Shown in pieces: positions 52,048-61,566 of a stretch of 64,000 nt of DNA. Under the pieces are notes generated by a model. The model made no database searches and had not been told where the DNA came from. It saw only the letters and a list, made by a program, of their open reading frames with translations. The translations under genes and the position numbers were made by a program. The stretch is from Schizochytrium sp. TIO01 (lineage: Eukaryota > Sar > Bigyra > Thraustochytrida > Thraustochytriidae). Where the stretch lies: NCBI GenBank assembly GCA_004764695.1, contig SMSO01000008.1, forward strand, positions 533,001-597,000, read 5' to 3'. Within the stretch, counting starts at the first letter, position 1, and the number at the start of each line of letters is the position of its first letter.

Positions 52048-52821
52048 ATGCAGCTTCTTAACTTCCTCACCGTAATGGCTGTTGCCATGGCTACTCTTGT
52101 GCCTGAGACCAACGCCCTCTTTGAGAGCGGCTGCCTCGCCTCCGAGGCTGACAGCAACTGTGCAAGGCTTGAGGCTGCTTGCCAGGGCGACACTACTTGC
52201 AATGCCCTTCTTCTTGGCACCCAGTCTACTGACATGACCACCCAGGTCCAATCCATTGGTGGTCTTCTTCAGGATGACATTGGCAGCCTCCTTATTGCCT
52301 GTGGCTCTTGCAGTGACAATTCCACCTGCACAACTGAACTCACTACTGCAATCACCATGGTCACTCAGGATAGCAACACTACCTCTGCCATTCTGACCGA
52401 GATGGAGAGCTACTGCAGCTTCTTCAGCCTCATGCCTGTCGCCCCATGCACATTCAGTACCTGCATGCCCGAGATCATCACCTGCCTTGAGGACGAGACT
52501 TGCAGTGCCCAGCTCGGTTCGCTCTTCTCTGGAGCTTCCAGCTTCCAAGAACTAGCCGCCTCGTTTGCCACTATTATTGTCCAGGGCGGATTGATTGTTG
52601 ACGCTCTCACTTGTGTTTCATGTGAATGCGGTAATGAGATCAACGATATTGTTGAAGCCTCTGGCGTCGAGGTCACTCCAGGCTACGATATTGCTTCTCT
52701 TGCCGATGCTGCTCTTTGCTCCAGCCCCACCAGCGCCCCGAGCCCCGCTTCCACTTTCTCTGTCTCCAGCTCTGGAGTAATGTCTGCCCTTTTTGTTGCA
52801 ATTCTTGCTGTCTTTGCCTAA
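52048..52821 (+). CDS. Secreted Cys-rich protein, probably GPI-anchored
   Basis: A 257-residue frame starting at an ATG after a purine-rich AAGAAA leader. Residues 1-23 form a signal peptide (LLNFLTVMAVAMATLVPETNA). The mature part has about 20 Cys with regular spacing (ESGCLASEADSNCARLEAAC, TCNALLL, CGSCSDNSTC), many Thr/Ser and potential N-glycosylation sites such as NST. After a Ser/Pro/Ala linker (SPTSAPSPAST) the C-terminus is hydrophobic (GVMSALFVAILAVFA), as expected for a GPI-attachment signal. Codon choice is strongly biased (CTT and GCC preferred, C-rich third positions) compared with neighbours, suggesting high expression. The disulfide-rich family is not recognised. A cell-wall or surface-layer protein is the natural guess, as inference. 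Confidence 0.85.
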   Translation: MQLLNFLTVMAVAMATLVPETNALFESGCLASEADSNCARLEAACQGDTTCNALLLGTQSTDMTTQVQSIGGLLQDDIGSLLIACGSCSDNSTCTTELTTAITMVTQDSNTTSAILTEMESYCSFFSLMPVAPCTFSTCMPEIITCLEDETCSAQLGSLFSGASSFQELAASFATIIVQGGLIVDALTCVSCECGNEINDIVEASGVEVTPGYDIASLADAALCSSPTSAPSPASTFSVSSSGVMSALFVAILAVFA

Positions 52822-54520
52822 AGACTAAGATTCCATTTCTTAAATCAATAAATATTGTTATACACATCATGTTTGTGTGCTCTTTCCACTTTTTACACGC
52901 GCATGGCTCTTCTGTCCTTCTCTTTGCATTTGTACTGACACCCCGCTTGTTTTTATATTCTCAACTTGCTGTCTTCGATCTAAGTGCTTGAAATCTTGAA
53001 TCGTGCCAATTTAAAGTAGAAATCAATCTCGCGAGGATTATTGTTCAAAATTCTACATGCGTTAAGTCCCATGAACTGTCACTGCATAGTTCTTGCAAAA
53101 TTACTCAAGTGACCAATACCTACTTATTATAGGTCGCACCCCATTATTGATGCGAATGAACTTGAAATTGAGTTATGTATATGCAATTCACAATTTTGAA
53201 TAGCGACAACAAGCTAATCTTCCACCGTCCTAATACAATTTTATCAAAATAATCAAATTATAAGAAGCAATGTTCCCCCTACTCTATAATGAATAACACT
53301 CACTTCCTGGAACCAAGGAAAGTCTTAATCATTCTTTTATATATTAGTTTGTTGAGATTCTGACGCATCAAAGAAATAAAATGGCTTTTAAAAGAGTACC
53401 CTGCCACCAAATTTAAAGCAGTGAACTGGGCTAGATACGAATTGGTTCATTTCGAGCCCCTCTCTTCAGGCCGTTGCAAACAAACTGTTTCTGTAGAATC
53501 TACATATTACCATTGTTGTTAACTAGTCATATGGATAATGGATGTTTTGACCATAAATATTCTCTAGACTGCGGGAGGAGCAGATCCTGTGGCTTTGGAA
53601 AGGACGCAGGTATCCTCTTTCTTTTTTAAAACATATGAATTGGGAAATGATTGAGATTACGTGCATCCTAAAATGTTGACTATCTTCCTGCTTAGCTCTG
53701 CCTCACTTTGTAATTAGCTAATTCGCCAAGAGAAAGGACAGAGCGGCATCTAATTCGTAAACAAAAACGAAGGTAGTAATGAGGACATAGAGCGTCACAG
53801 AAACTATTACATCTCTTTTTCTAATGCCTTTAGTTAGAAAGAAGGAGAGAGAGAAAAACAAACAGGTCTAAAAATAGGTTCATCATTAAATGGTACGAAG
53901 GGCGTATTATTAAACAACGGACCTTACACAACATTCAACGGATCTTTGAACTTTATCCCGCTCCAAGGAGCAATGTAAGCAAAGGAGAAAGATGAAGAGC
54001 TGCCAAGCAACCAAGTAAGAAGAAAGGGAAGATAAGGCAAAGAGCAACGAGAACGTATGCACGTGCGCACCCTGCGACTTACCGATATTATTCACCTGGT
54101 ACTCTGTGATTGACGTTGGCGGTACCTTGACAATTCCTTTTGTCAAGCCTATACATTTTTAGTGTTACTCTTATAATACAATTATTTCTGCAGTTGCTCC
54201 AAGCAAAAGGAGTGTTCGGACTGCAACATAGCAACCATAGTCGTGCCGGAGCTGCATGCAGACTCGTGGAGGCAGTTGCATCAAAGTAGCTGCAAAATTG
54301 TGAGGTCAGTGAGGGTGGGTATAGAACCTGCCCGAGTGCTGACGGGCTTCGTTTTAACAGCTGCTCAAGGAAAAGTTCTTCTTCTTTCTATCTATCTATT
54401 CAATTCGTGTCTTGCAATAAGTTTGTAGGTACGGCTGCAGCTCGACAGCTACTCCTACTAGCCTCGCCGTCAACAGAGCAACCAAAACGTTCGCGGTCAT
54501 TTTTCGTAAGATTGTAGACC
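52822..54520. other. Spacer upstream of the CFAP43-like gene
   Basis: AT-rich with scattered short frames, none with a domain. AATAAA occurs just after the preceding stop (52848-52853) and may be its polyadenylation signal. A short CTAT run lies near 54388-54400. Nothing else seen. Confidence 0.45.
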
Positions 54521-57500
54521 ATGACGACGGCCGAGACCTTACGTTTTGTGAGCAGTAGCCGCCATGCTGTTTTTGTGGGTAATGACACCGTGATAGAGAC
54601 GTGCGGTGCTACGCTCGGCATTTGCAACATCGAGAAGGGCACTCAAGTCTTGCAAAAGTTTCGCGCAAGAGGACAGCAAAACGTATCTGCACTTTGTGCA
54701 GGTCCAAAAGGGGAGTACGCTTATTCGACGCCAGCTGAGAAGCCAAGCATTGTAATCCACCCTGCAACGGGCAAAGAGTATGAGATTGCTGGAGGAGCTG
54801 AGCTACGCCATGCAGCGTTGGCGTTCTCTCGTGATGGTTCCCATTTCGCAGCTCTTGGGTCCGAGCTCGGACGAGAAATCATTATTTGGAATCTGCATGC
54901 TGAAAATAAACCTGTGTTAGCACGCAAAGAGCTTCATGCTACCTTTGATAAGTTGTCGTTCTGTCCGCATGCATCTAACATTGTCGCCTGTGCTGGTGCC
55001 AGTGGTGTACGACTTTTCAAGCTAGAAAAGGGGCCCAAGTCCGACGAACTTCAAGAAGTGGAATGTGTTACTCTAACGCAAGTCAACGATATGACCTGGA
55101 CTAAAGAAGGACAGCTACTGCTAGTGACAAATGACAATATTGTTCAAATTGATCCGCGCACTGGACTCACAACGAAAAAGCTTGCAAATAACAAACTTGG
55201 AGTCATGTCTTTGCGCCCCATCAAAGGATACATTCTAGCAGGCTGTAAGAACGGTGAACTGCTCTGGCTTTATGAGTCAACCTTATCTGTTGATTTTTCT
55301 ACTATGCTCCAAATTCAAGGTTTCATCGAGGATGCTACACGGCCCTGTGAAGCAGCTGCTGGAGTTTTTGCTTCACCGGTTATTGCTCTAGATTTGAACG
55401 AATCCTACACAAAATGCTTAGTATCAACAGAACGTGGTGATCGATTCATTGTAAGCACAAAGCGGCCTCAAGGTGAAGATGCAATGAATAGCTCTCAAAT
55501 AATTTCCAGTGCTCATACGAGTAACATAGTTGCTTTGACGCCAGTTTTGTCCGGCCCACGTGGTGCCTTTGGCATATTTGCTTCTGTAGGCGTCGACGGA
55601 TCTCTGCGAGTTTGGGATTCTTCAGTTGAAGCTAGAGTTCCTGTAGCACAAACTGTACTCCACGAACCAACGAGTCTGGGTGGGAAAGCTTATAAGCTTA
55701 CATCACTTGCTGGCTCTAGTTCTCAGAGTCCATTCATTGCAATTGGTACACGATGTGGGCACGTTATCCTCGCACAAATTAGCAAACCACGATCAGGTGC
55801 TTGGCAAATTTTAGTAATTCAAACGATTCGTGCTCATAGCGGCCCAGTTTCTCAACTTACGTATAGTCCATGCGGACATCTACTTGCCTCAACGTCTGAA
55901 ACAGAAGGAGTGTTGAGTATTTTTCGAGTTGTTGTGCCTTCGCGAGCCAAGCGTGAGGCTATTGGCTTGGCTGTTGTTGCCGACTTCCCAGAGTCATTTG
56001 TTCCTTGTGGACACATATGGGAATCATCAGAGCGTCTGCTGGTTGCTGGCTGTCGGCTAGATGAAAGTGACAGTTCAGAGATCGATGAATTGCTATTGTT
56101 GCAGCTACCAACACTCGCAGATATCAATAAGACATCAACTACTCGGGCTATCGCAGAAGTTTGTGGTCCTCTTCCGGGTCTTAAATTTGGCGCTGTAGGT
56201 GGTATGATACGTACCCCAGCTGGTCATATCCTTACTACATTGTCTCATAAACCGCAACAGCTAGAAGCTTTAGAACTGACCGGAGACAAACTTTCGCAAA
56301 TAGTTCCAATCAAAGCCAAGGCGCACGGAGGCCATACCTGGGCTTTGACTGCAAGGGGTGGATGTATCGCCAGTGCTTCGATTGATGGTAATGTCGTAGT
56401 ATGGCAAGACTCACAAGATCTTGCCAGTCTTGACAAAGATAGCCATACTTTCTTTGTATCATCGACGATGCCTAATGCCCTTTCTTTTGCAAATGATACC
56501 TCTGTTCTTGCAATTGGCTACGGGGACGGAGACCTAGCATTTGCAATGGTGCCAGCAAAGCTTCGTGATCCCAAACTTGTTGAAGGTGAATATGCACGGC
56601 CTGCAGATGATGATAAATTTCAACTCATTTCCCAAATTGTTCCTGCGAAGGAAGATGAAGGCATGAGTGAGAGTGCCAAATGGAAAAAGAGGGCTCACGA
56701 TGTTTTGGAGTCAGAGTATGAAAAAAAGCGCAGTGAACGCAGAGGGCGTATCAAGCTTTTACAGCAGCGCCTCTTTCGATTATTGGAGGATAACGCAAAG
56801 GTCCCAGACCTCGAAAAACTTCCACGAGAGGAATTTGTTGTGGATATGCAGGGAAGAAGCGCTATTTGCAAGAGCAATGAAGCTGCCGCAGAGGCTCTGC
56901 GCTCAGAAATTGAGCAAGAAATTGAAGTTAGAGAGAAGCTTTATGAGCGCATCAAAGATGAGTGCTGGTCATCTATGGAAATTCCATCGAGAGAACTTCG
57001 AGCTATTGACGCCACAGATAGCAATAAAGTTCGAAACTACCCTGTTCCCAAACAGAGCGATGCTGAGAAGCGCCGTGTGACAATGGTCATGCAAATGCGC
57101 AGCATTGAGCTTCAAGAAATTCGTGCTTCAGGTGAAAACACTTCAAAGTGTACTACTTGGCCAACCAAAACTGGTGCTATGCGAGTTCTTCCTGATGAAG
57201 TGGAGTGGATCGTCAACGCAGGTCTGTTGAAGCCTGCTTTGGATGACCAAACAGAAGGCGCAGGTGCAGATGGCGCAGGCGCAGACGGTGCAAACGGCGA
57301 CAAGACGAAAAACCAGGGAAACAACGAAGCCCACAGCGACTCTGGTGATGGAGATGACGGCGAGGAGGGCAGTGATAATGAGGATGGGGATGACGATGAG
57401 AACGACGAGTCCAAGAAAGACGAAAAGCAAGATGCTGGAGAGACCTTTGGACAAAAACTTATTGACATGCTCTATCACCCTGCGGCTCTTCGTTCGAGCT

Positions 57501-59827
57501 TTCAAATTAGACACCAGCTGGTCCTTCTTCGTGAATTACAACGGCAACTGATGTATGCTTTCAATGAACGTTTCGACAAAATTGTTGAAGAAAAAGAAGA
57601 TTGCGTTGAACGAATCACAAGTCGATATGACCGTATCAACGAAATCATGCGAGAGTTGAGTCGCGACGAAGAGCCCGTTCCTAATTTCTGGCACACTAGC
57701 GAGCACGCAGACTCAGTACTAAAAGTAAGTCAGGATGAAATCGGTGTAGAAAAGTACCTTTCCAAAGCAGAGCGTGAAAGGGTAGCTCGTGAGGAAGCAG
57801 AACGCCGCCGGCGTGAGGAAGAGGCTGCCAAAGACAACATGGGCGAACGTGCTCTTGAAGATATGATGAATGGCACCCTTGAGGCTGCTCGGGAGCTGAC
57901 GCTTGCTGAGAAAACCATGGAGCGCCCAGATTGGATGCAAGAGATTGAGTATGCGGAAATGACAGAGGAGCAACGCAAGGAACACGATGAGTTTGAAGCA
58001 CAGCTCAATAAGTTTATGGAGGAGAAAGAAAAATACATCAAATCACTTGAAGTTGAAATCAAAAAGACCCACGAAGAGATTGATGAGATCACCACTAGCT
58101 TCAGTGAAAGCCTCAAGGGCTTGCTGCGTTTCAAAATCTACATAGCTGAAAGCATTGCTGCTCAGGGTTTGTATATTTCACGTCTCTCTATGTGTTTGGT
58201 TCGCCGCGAGGACATTGTCGTTCGCAAGGCCAAAAACCGCGGGAGCTTACAAGAGGTAACATCGCAGAGAGACACCATGAAGGCTGAAATTGAGAATTTT
58301 CAACCTTCACTGGATGCAGCGCATGCAGCACTTCAGCTGTGTCAGGAGAAGGATCGTCAAGTAGAAAAGAACTTCAAAATCCGCATTCAGGAACTAGCAG
58401 CAGCCTCTGGTGATTCAATAGATGCTGATGAGCTTAAAATCCTGATGGCAATGTTCAAGTATCGAGCAGGCCAGCGCGCTGCATTTTTAGGCGAAATGTC
58501 CCAGCACTCTAGTCGCCGTTCGTCTGTTGGAATGGTCGGCCGCCGTCGGAGTAGTGATCTTAGCGACAGACGCTCACGGCGTAGTTCACACTCATCCATG
58601 AGAGGAAGTATGAACCAAAAGGCTATTGCAGAAGCGTTGAAACAGGTCAATGGAGAACAAAACAACGATGGAGACCAAGAAGTCGTTGAAAATTATGATC
58701 CTTATGGTATCATTGACGAGTCAACTGAAGAGGAGCGTCGACACCAAGAAGATGTGCGTGCATTGGTTCCGCTCGACCTGGCTCGGGATTGCCCTGAAAG
58801 CTTGCCGATGGACGAAGCTCGCTGGCAACTGTTGCAAAATAGCCGTTTGGAGAAGATCAGGTCAGAACTTGACCTAAAAAGGCTCACTGACGAGACTGCG
58901 TTACTAGATGCTCACGCCAGTCTGTTAATTGGTCAACACGCGGAGGCAGTTGAGCAAATTGAATCACTTCGCCAAGAGTACGAAGCTCTGCAGGAAGCCG
59001 AAAACCTCGAAGCTCAAGATCTTGAAATTATTGTACGCCTCAAACAAGGTCATGACGAGGTAAAGCCAGGGGCGTTGATCTCAGACTACTCAAATAGTCT
59101 TCTTCTTGACCGCCGTGTAGTTGAAACCGAAAATGCCGAAATCATCAAGCTTGGAGATGCCAAGGTGGGAATTATGAAGAAAATGAAGGATTTTCGGAAA
59201 AGCATCAACTTCATGGAATGGGAGCACAAGTATATGTTGCAGCAAGAGTATGACCTTGAGGAGCATTACACAGACTTACACATGCTTCGTGTAACACGAG
59301 AGTTACAAGAGCTCATTAAGGGCGGGGAGGTAACGGATACGCAGGAGCAGACACAGCAGGCTGAAGTCAAGCTGACACGTATGAAAAAGATTCATCACAC
59401 TAAAATGGAGAAGATGAAAACTTCTCTTGATCGCATTGAGGATCGTAAACGTAGCCTTGCTGGAGAGAATGCCCAACTTGAGGCGCGTATTCAAGATTTG
59501 TCAACGAATGTGCAAATGAGAGACGCTGTTTTGCAAGCTCGGACGGGTATCTCTGTATTAGAGACTCAGGAAAGTAAACCCGCCTGGGGCAAAACAAAGG
59601 CTCAAAGCCCAGCAGCAGGTTCCGGCGCATCTGCTGCCAAGGCTCGTATGAAAGCAATTGTGACTCGTCGAAAGCTTATGGACCTGGCTCGAGCCCAAAC
59701 AGATGAAATCGAGTTCTTAAAGCAGGAGCTTGATCGTCTTCGAGAGCGAAACTTTCCACGTTTTGCTCATTCTGCTTCAACAATGGGTGCTATGCGGAGC
59801 TTCGAGCCTCCTGACGCGAAACCATAA
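54521..59827 (+). CDS. CFAP43: CFAP43-like WD-repeat and coiled-coil flagellar protein
   Basis: CFAP43 and its partner CFAP44 form the axonemal tether that links inner-arm dynein to the doublet microtubule. This intact 1768-residue frame has the same plan: WD-type beta-propellers over about 1-690 (FGIFASVGVDGSLRVWDSS, GGCIASASIDGNVVVWQDS, SPCGHLLASTSETEGVLSIF), then coiled coil to about 1720. The junction carries the family-type segment around CWSSMEIPSRELRAID and VRNYPVPKQSDAEKRR. An acidic low-complexity insertion occupies about 910-970 (GDDGEEGSDNEDGDDDEND). N-terminal features (GASGVRLFKLEKG) and the late PLDLARDCPESLPMDEARW segment fit CFAP43 better than CFAP44, but the two are related and the choice is moderate. 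Presence implies a motile flagellated stage. No introns. Confidence 0.88.
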   Translation: MTTAETLRFVSSSRHAVFVGNDTVIETCGATLGICNIEKGTQVLQKFRARGQQNVSALCAGPKGEYAYSTPAEKPSIVIHPATGKEYEIAGGAELRHAALAFSRDGSHFAALGSELGREIIIWNLHAENKPVLARKELHATFDKLSFCPHASNIVACAGASGVRLFKLEKGPKSDELQEVECVTLTQVNDMTWTKEGQLLLVTNDNIVQIDPRTGLTTKKLANNKLGVMSLRPIKGYILAGCKNGELLWLYESTLSVDFSTMLQIQGFIEDATRPCEAAAGVFASPVIALDLNESYTKCLVSTERGDRFIVSTKRPQGEDAMNSSQIISSAHTSNIVALTPVLSGPRGAFGIFASVGVDGSLRVWDSSVEARVPVAQTVLHEPTSLGGKAYKLTSLAGSSSQSPFIAIGTRCGHVILAQISKPRSGAWQILVIQTIRAHSGPVSQLTYSPCGHLLASTSETEGVLSIFRVVVPSRAKREAIGLAVVADFPESFVPCGHIWESSERLLVAGCRLDESDSSEIDELLLLQLPTLADINKTSTTRAIAEVCGPLPGLKFGAVGGMIRTPAGHILTTLSHKPQQLEALELTGDKLSQIVPIKAKAHGGHTWALTARGGCIASASIDGNVVVWQDSQDLASLDKDSHTFFVSSTMPNALSFANDTSVLAIGYGDGDLAFAMVPAKLRDPKLVEGEYARPADDDKFQLISQIVPAKEDEGMSESAKWKKRAHDVLESEYEKKRSERRGRIKLLQQRLFRLLEDNAKVPDLEKLPREEFVVDMQGRSAICKSNEAAAEALRSEIEQEIEVREKLYERIKDECWSSMEIPSRELRAIDATDSNKVRNYPVPKQSDAEKRRVTMVMQMRSIELQEIRASGENTSKCTTWPTKTGAMRVLPDEVEWIVNAGLLKPALDDQTEGAGADGAGADGANGDKTKNQGNNEAHSDSGDGDDGEEGSDNEDGDDDENDESKKDEKQDAGETFGQKLIDMLYHPAALRSSFQIRHQLVLLRELQRQLMYAFNERFDKIVEEKEDCVERITSRYDRINEIMRELSRDEEPVPNFWHTSEHADSVLKVSQDEIGVEKYLSKAERERVAREEAERRRREEEAAKDNMGERALEDMMNGTLEAARELTLAEKTMERPDWMQEIEYAEMTEEQRKEHDEFEAQLNKFMEEKEKYIKSLEVEIKKTHEEIDEITTSFSESLKGLLRFKIYIAESIAAQGLYISRLSMCLVRREDIVVRKAKNRGSLQEVTSQRDTMKAEIENFQPSLDAAHAALQLCQEKDRQVEKNFKIRIQELAAASGDSIDADELKILMAMFKYRAGQRAAFLGEMSQHSSRRSSVGMVGRRRSSDLSDRRSRRSSHSSMRGSMNQKAIAEALKQVNGEQNNDGDQEVVENYDPYGIIDESTEEERRHQEDVRALVPLDLARDCPESLPMDEARWQLLQNSRLEKIRSELDLKRLTDETALLDAHASLLIGQHAEAVEQIESLRQEYEALQEAENLEAQDLEIIVRLKQGHDEVKPGALISDYSNSLLLDRRVVETENAEIIKLGDAKVGIMKKMKDFRKSINFMEWEHKYMLQQEYDLEEHYTDLHMLRVTRELQELIKGGEVTDTQEQTQQAEVKLTRMKKIHHTKMEKMKTSLDRIEDRKRSLAGENAQLEARIQDLSTNVQMRDAVLQARTGISVLETQESKPAWGKTKAQSPAAGSGASAAKARMKAIVTRRKLMDLARAQTDEIEFLKQELDRLRERNFPRFAHSASTMGAMRSFEPPDAKP

Positions 59828-61566
59828 TACTGCACAAGGGTCCCTCCATTGGAAGTTCTCTCCTCGAACAGCCACTGTATCATTATCATAGCTCTTCACG
59901 ACCAGTAACCTTGTTAAGCAAATTCTGTCATTCTGGTTTTCCTTCGCAGAAAGCTCGCTAGCTTATAGATTTTCAAACATTTTTATAGAAAGTATCATTT
60001 CCCTCTATTTTCTTCTTTTGTTTTTTTGATAGGTCTATAAAAACACAAACGCTCTAAGTACGAGAGAATACGATATAAACGGGATCCTTGAAAAAGTTGA
60101 TTTCGCTCGTAATTTCAGAAAATTTATCGTGTACTTTGTGTCTCCCACAGGATCACCCGATATAGAACAAATGCATAAACATCGTAATCATTTTTGAGCT
60201 GATCGAGAGAGGAGCACAGGTAACAGTGTGCCTTGAAACTTAATCGAAACTTGGTGTTCTTCCTGACGGATACTATCCGAGAAAATTCAACGCTACTCAA
60301 TATTATAAGCTTTCATTTCGAAATGCACCAGTTCAAGGAGAGGGGCGACAGGATATTTTGGTCTCTTCTTGCTTACTTCAGCCTTCAAGTTCATATCTGC
60401 GTGAGTGAAGAAAGCCCGTCACAAGCAAACTATGAAATCAATTTATTGGCATGACTAAATTAGCTTGTTCACATTATTCTGTTGCATCACATTTGGAATT
60501 TAGAAGCAAGGAGTAGTTTGTATTGGTAAAGGCTTAAAAAAAAACTAGATCAACATGATAATTAGTTTGTTTTCGTTCTTAGCATCCAGTTTGTTGGACG
60601 ATTCCACAAGCGAAGGTTAGCCAGCATCATGTACTTTATATCAGCACCTGAATGATCTTGAACCATGCTTTGGAGGACAAGTAGGAGATAGCCTAGCAAC
60701 TGATAGCGCCAACCATCAATGTCGTGCTCTTTGAGAACTTTAATGTTTAAACTACAGCAAGCAGAGCAGCAGACAGAAGATATCAGGCTTTATAAGTAAA
60801 GCGAAGTTATAAACCCTTGGACTTCGCAGAATCACTTCAATCAAACCGATGCGCAAGACTTTCTCCCAACGCTCACTCGTAGACCCAATCGAGTTTCAAC
60901 CACCATCGAAGTTAAGAACGCGAAACCATTTCATGAGCATTCAGAAAACGGAAAATAATCGACGAAAATTCATCTAGATTGAAGTTTCTAAACACCTACT
61001 GTCCTTCATTGATTTTTCCACAATTATCTATCCTCCACAAACACCTACTGCCCACCTTTCAACGTGCTGCAAGTAAGCTTTGCATTTATGTTGTTGGTGT
61101 CATTCATTGACTATTGAAAGAGAATGAGTGCTTTCTTAATCGATCATACGAATCATGTGGATTGCCAACACTGAGCAAACCTGCTTTAATCTTTTGTGTG
61201 ATTCATTGACGGGAAAAGGGGACAACTATAATGGACTATTGGCTTGGAAAAATCTATTTGAGAGCCTTGCAGAAGTAACGCCTTTCCTAGGGTCCCCCAA
61301 GACAGAGTTCGCTAAATCTCCACGAGTCCAAATGATAGGTAAGTATGTGTGTAGTCGTAGAGAAAGAAAAACAGTGCACTGGCGATTGTGACGCGCATGG
61401 TTCTTTTGATTAGAATTTGTCAAGATTTTGACCATCAGAGAATGCTTTGTGTAGAGAAGGAAAGAGGTGTGGGCTAGGCCATGAGTGAGCACGTGAGTGA
61501 AAAGGTTGAAGCCGTCACAAAAGGCGGAAGGCGTGGTCGTTATATTATATGGCGGTAGCTCATCGT
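59828..61566. other. Convergent 3' spacer
   Basis: It lies between the 3' ends of the CFAP43-like and bZIP genes. It contains small frames (60233-60454, 61155-61391) without recognisable domains or neighbouring exon signals, and AT-rich sequence. No repeat or RNA gene was recognised. Confidence 0.45.
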
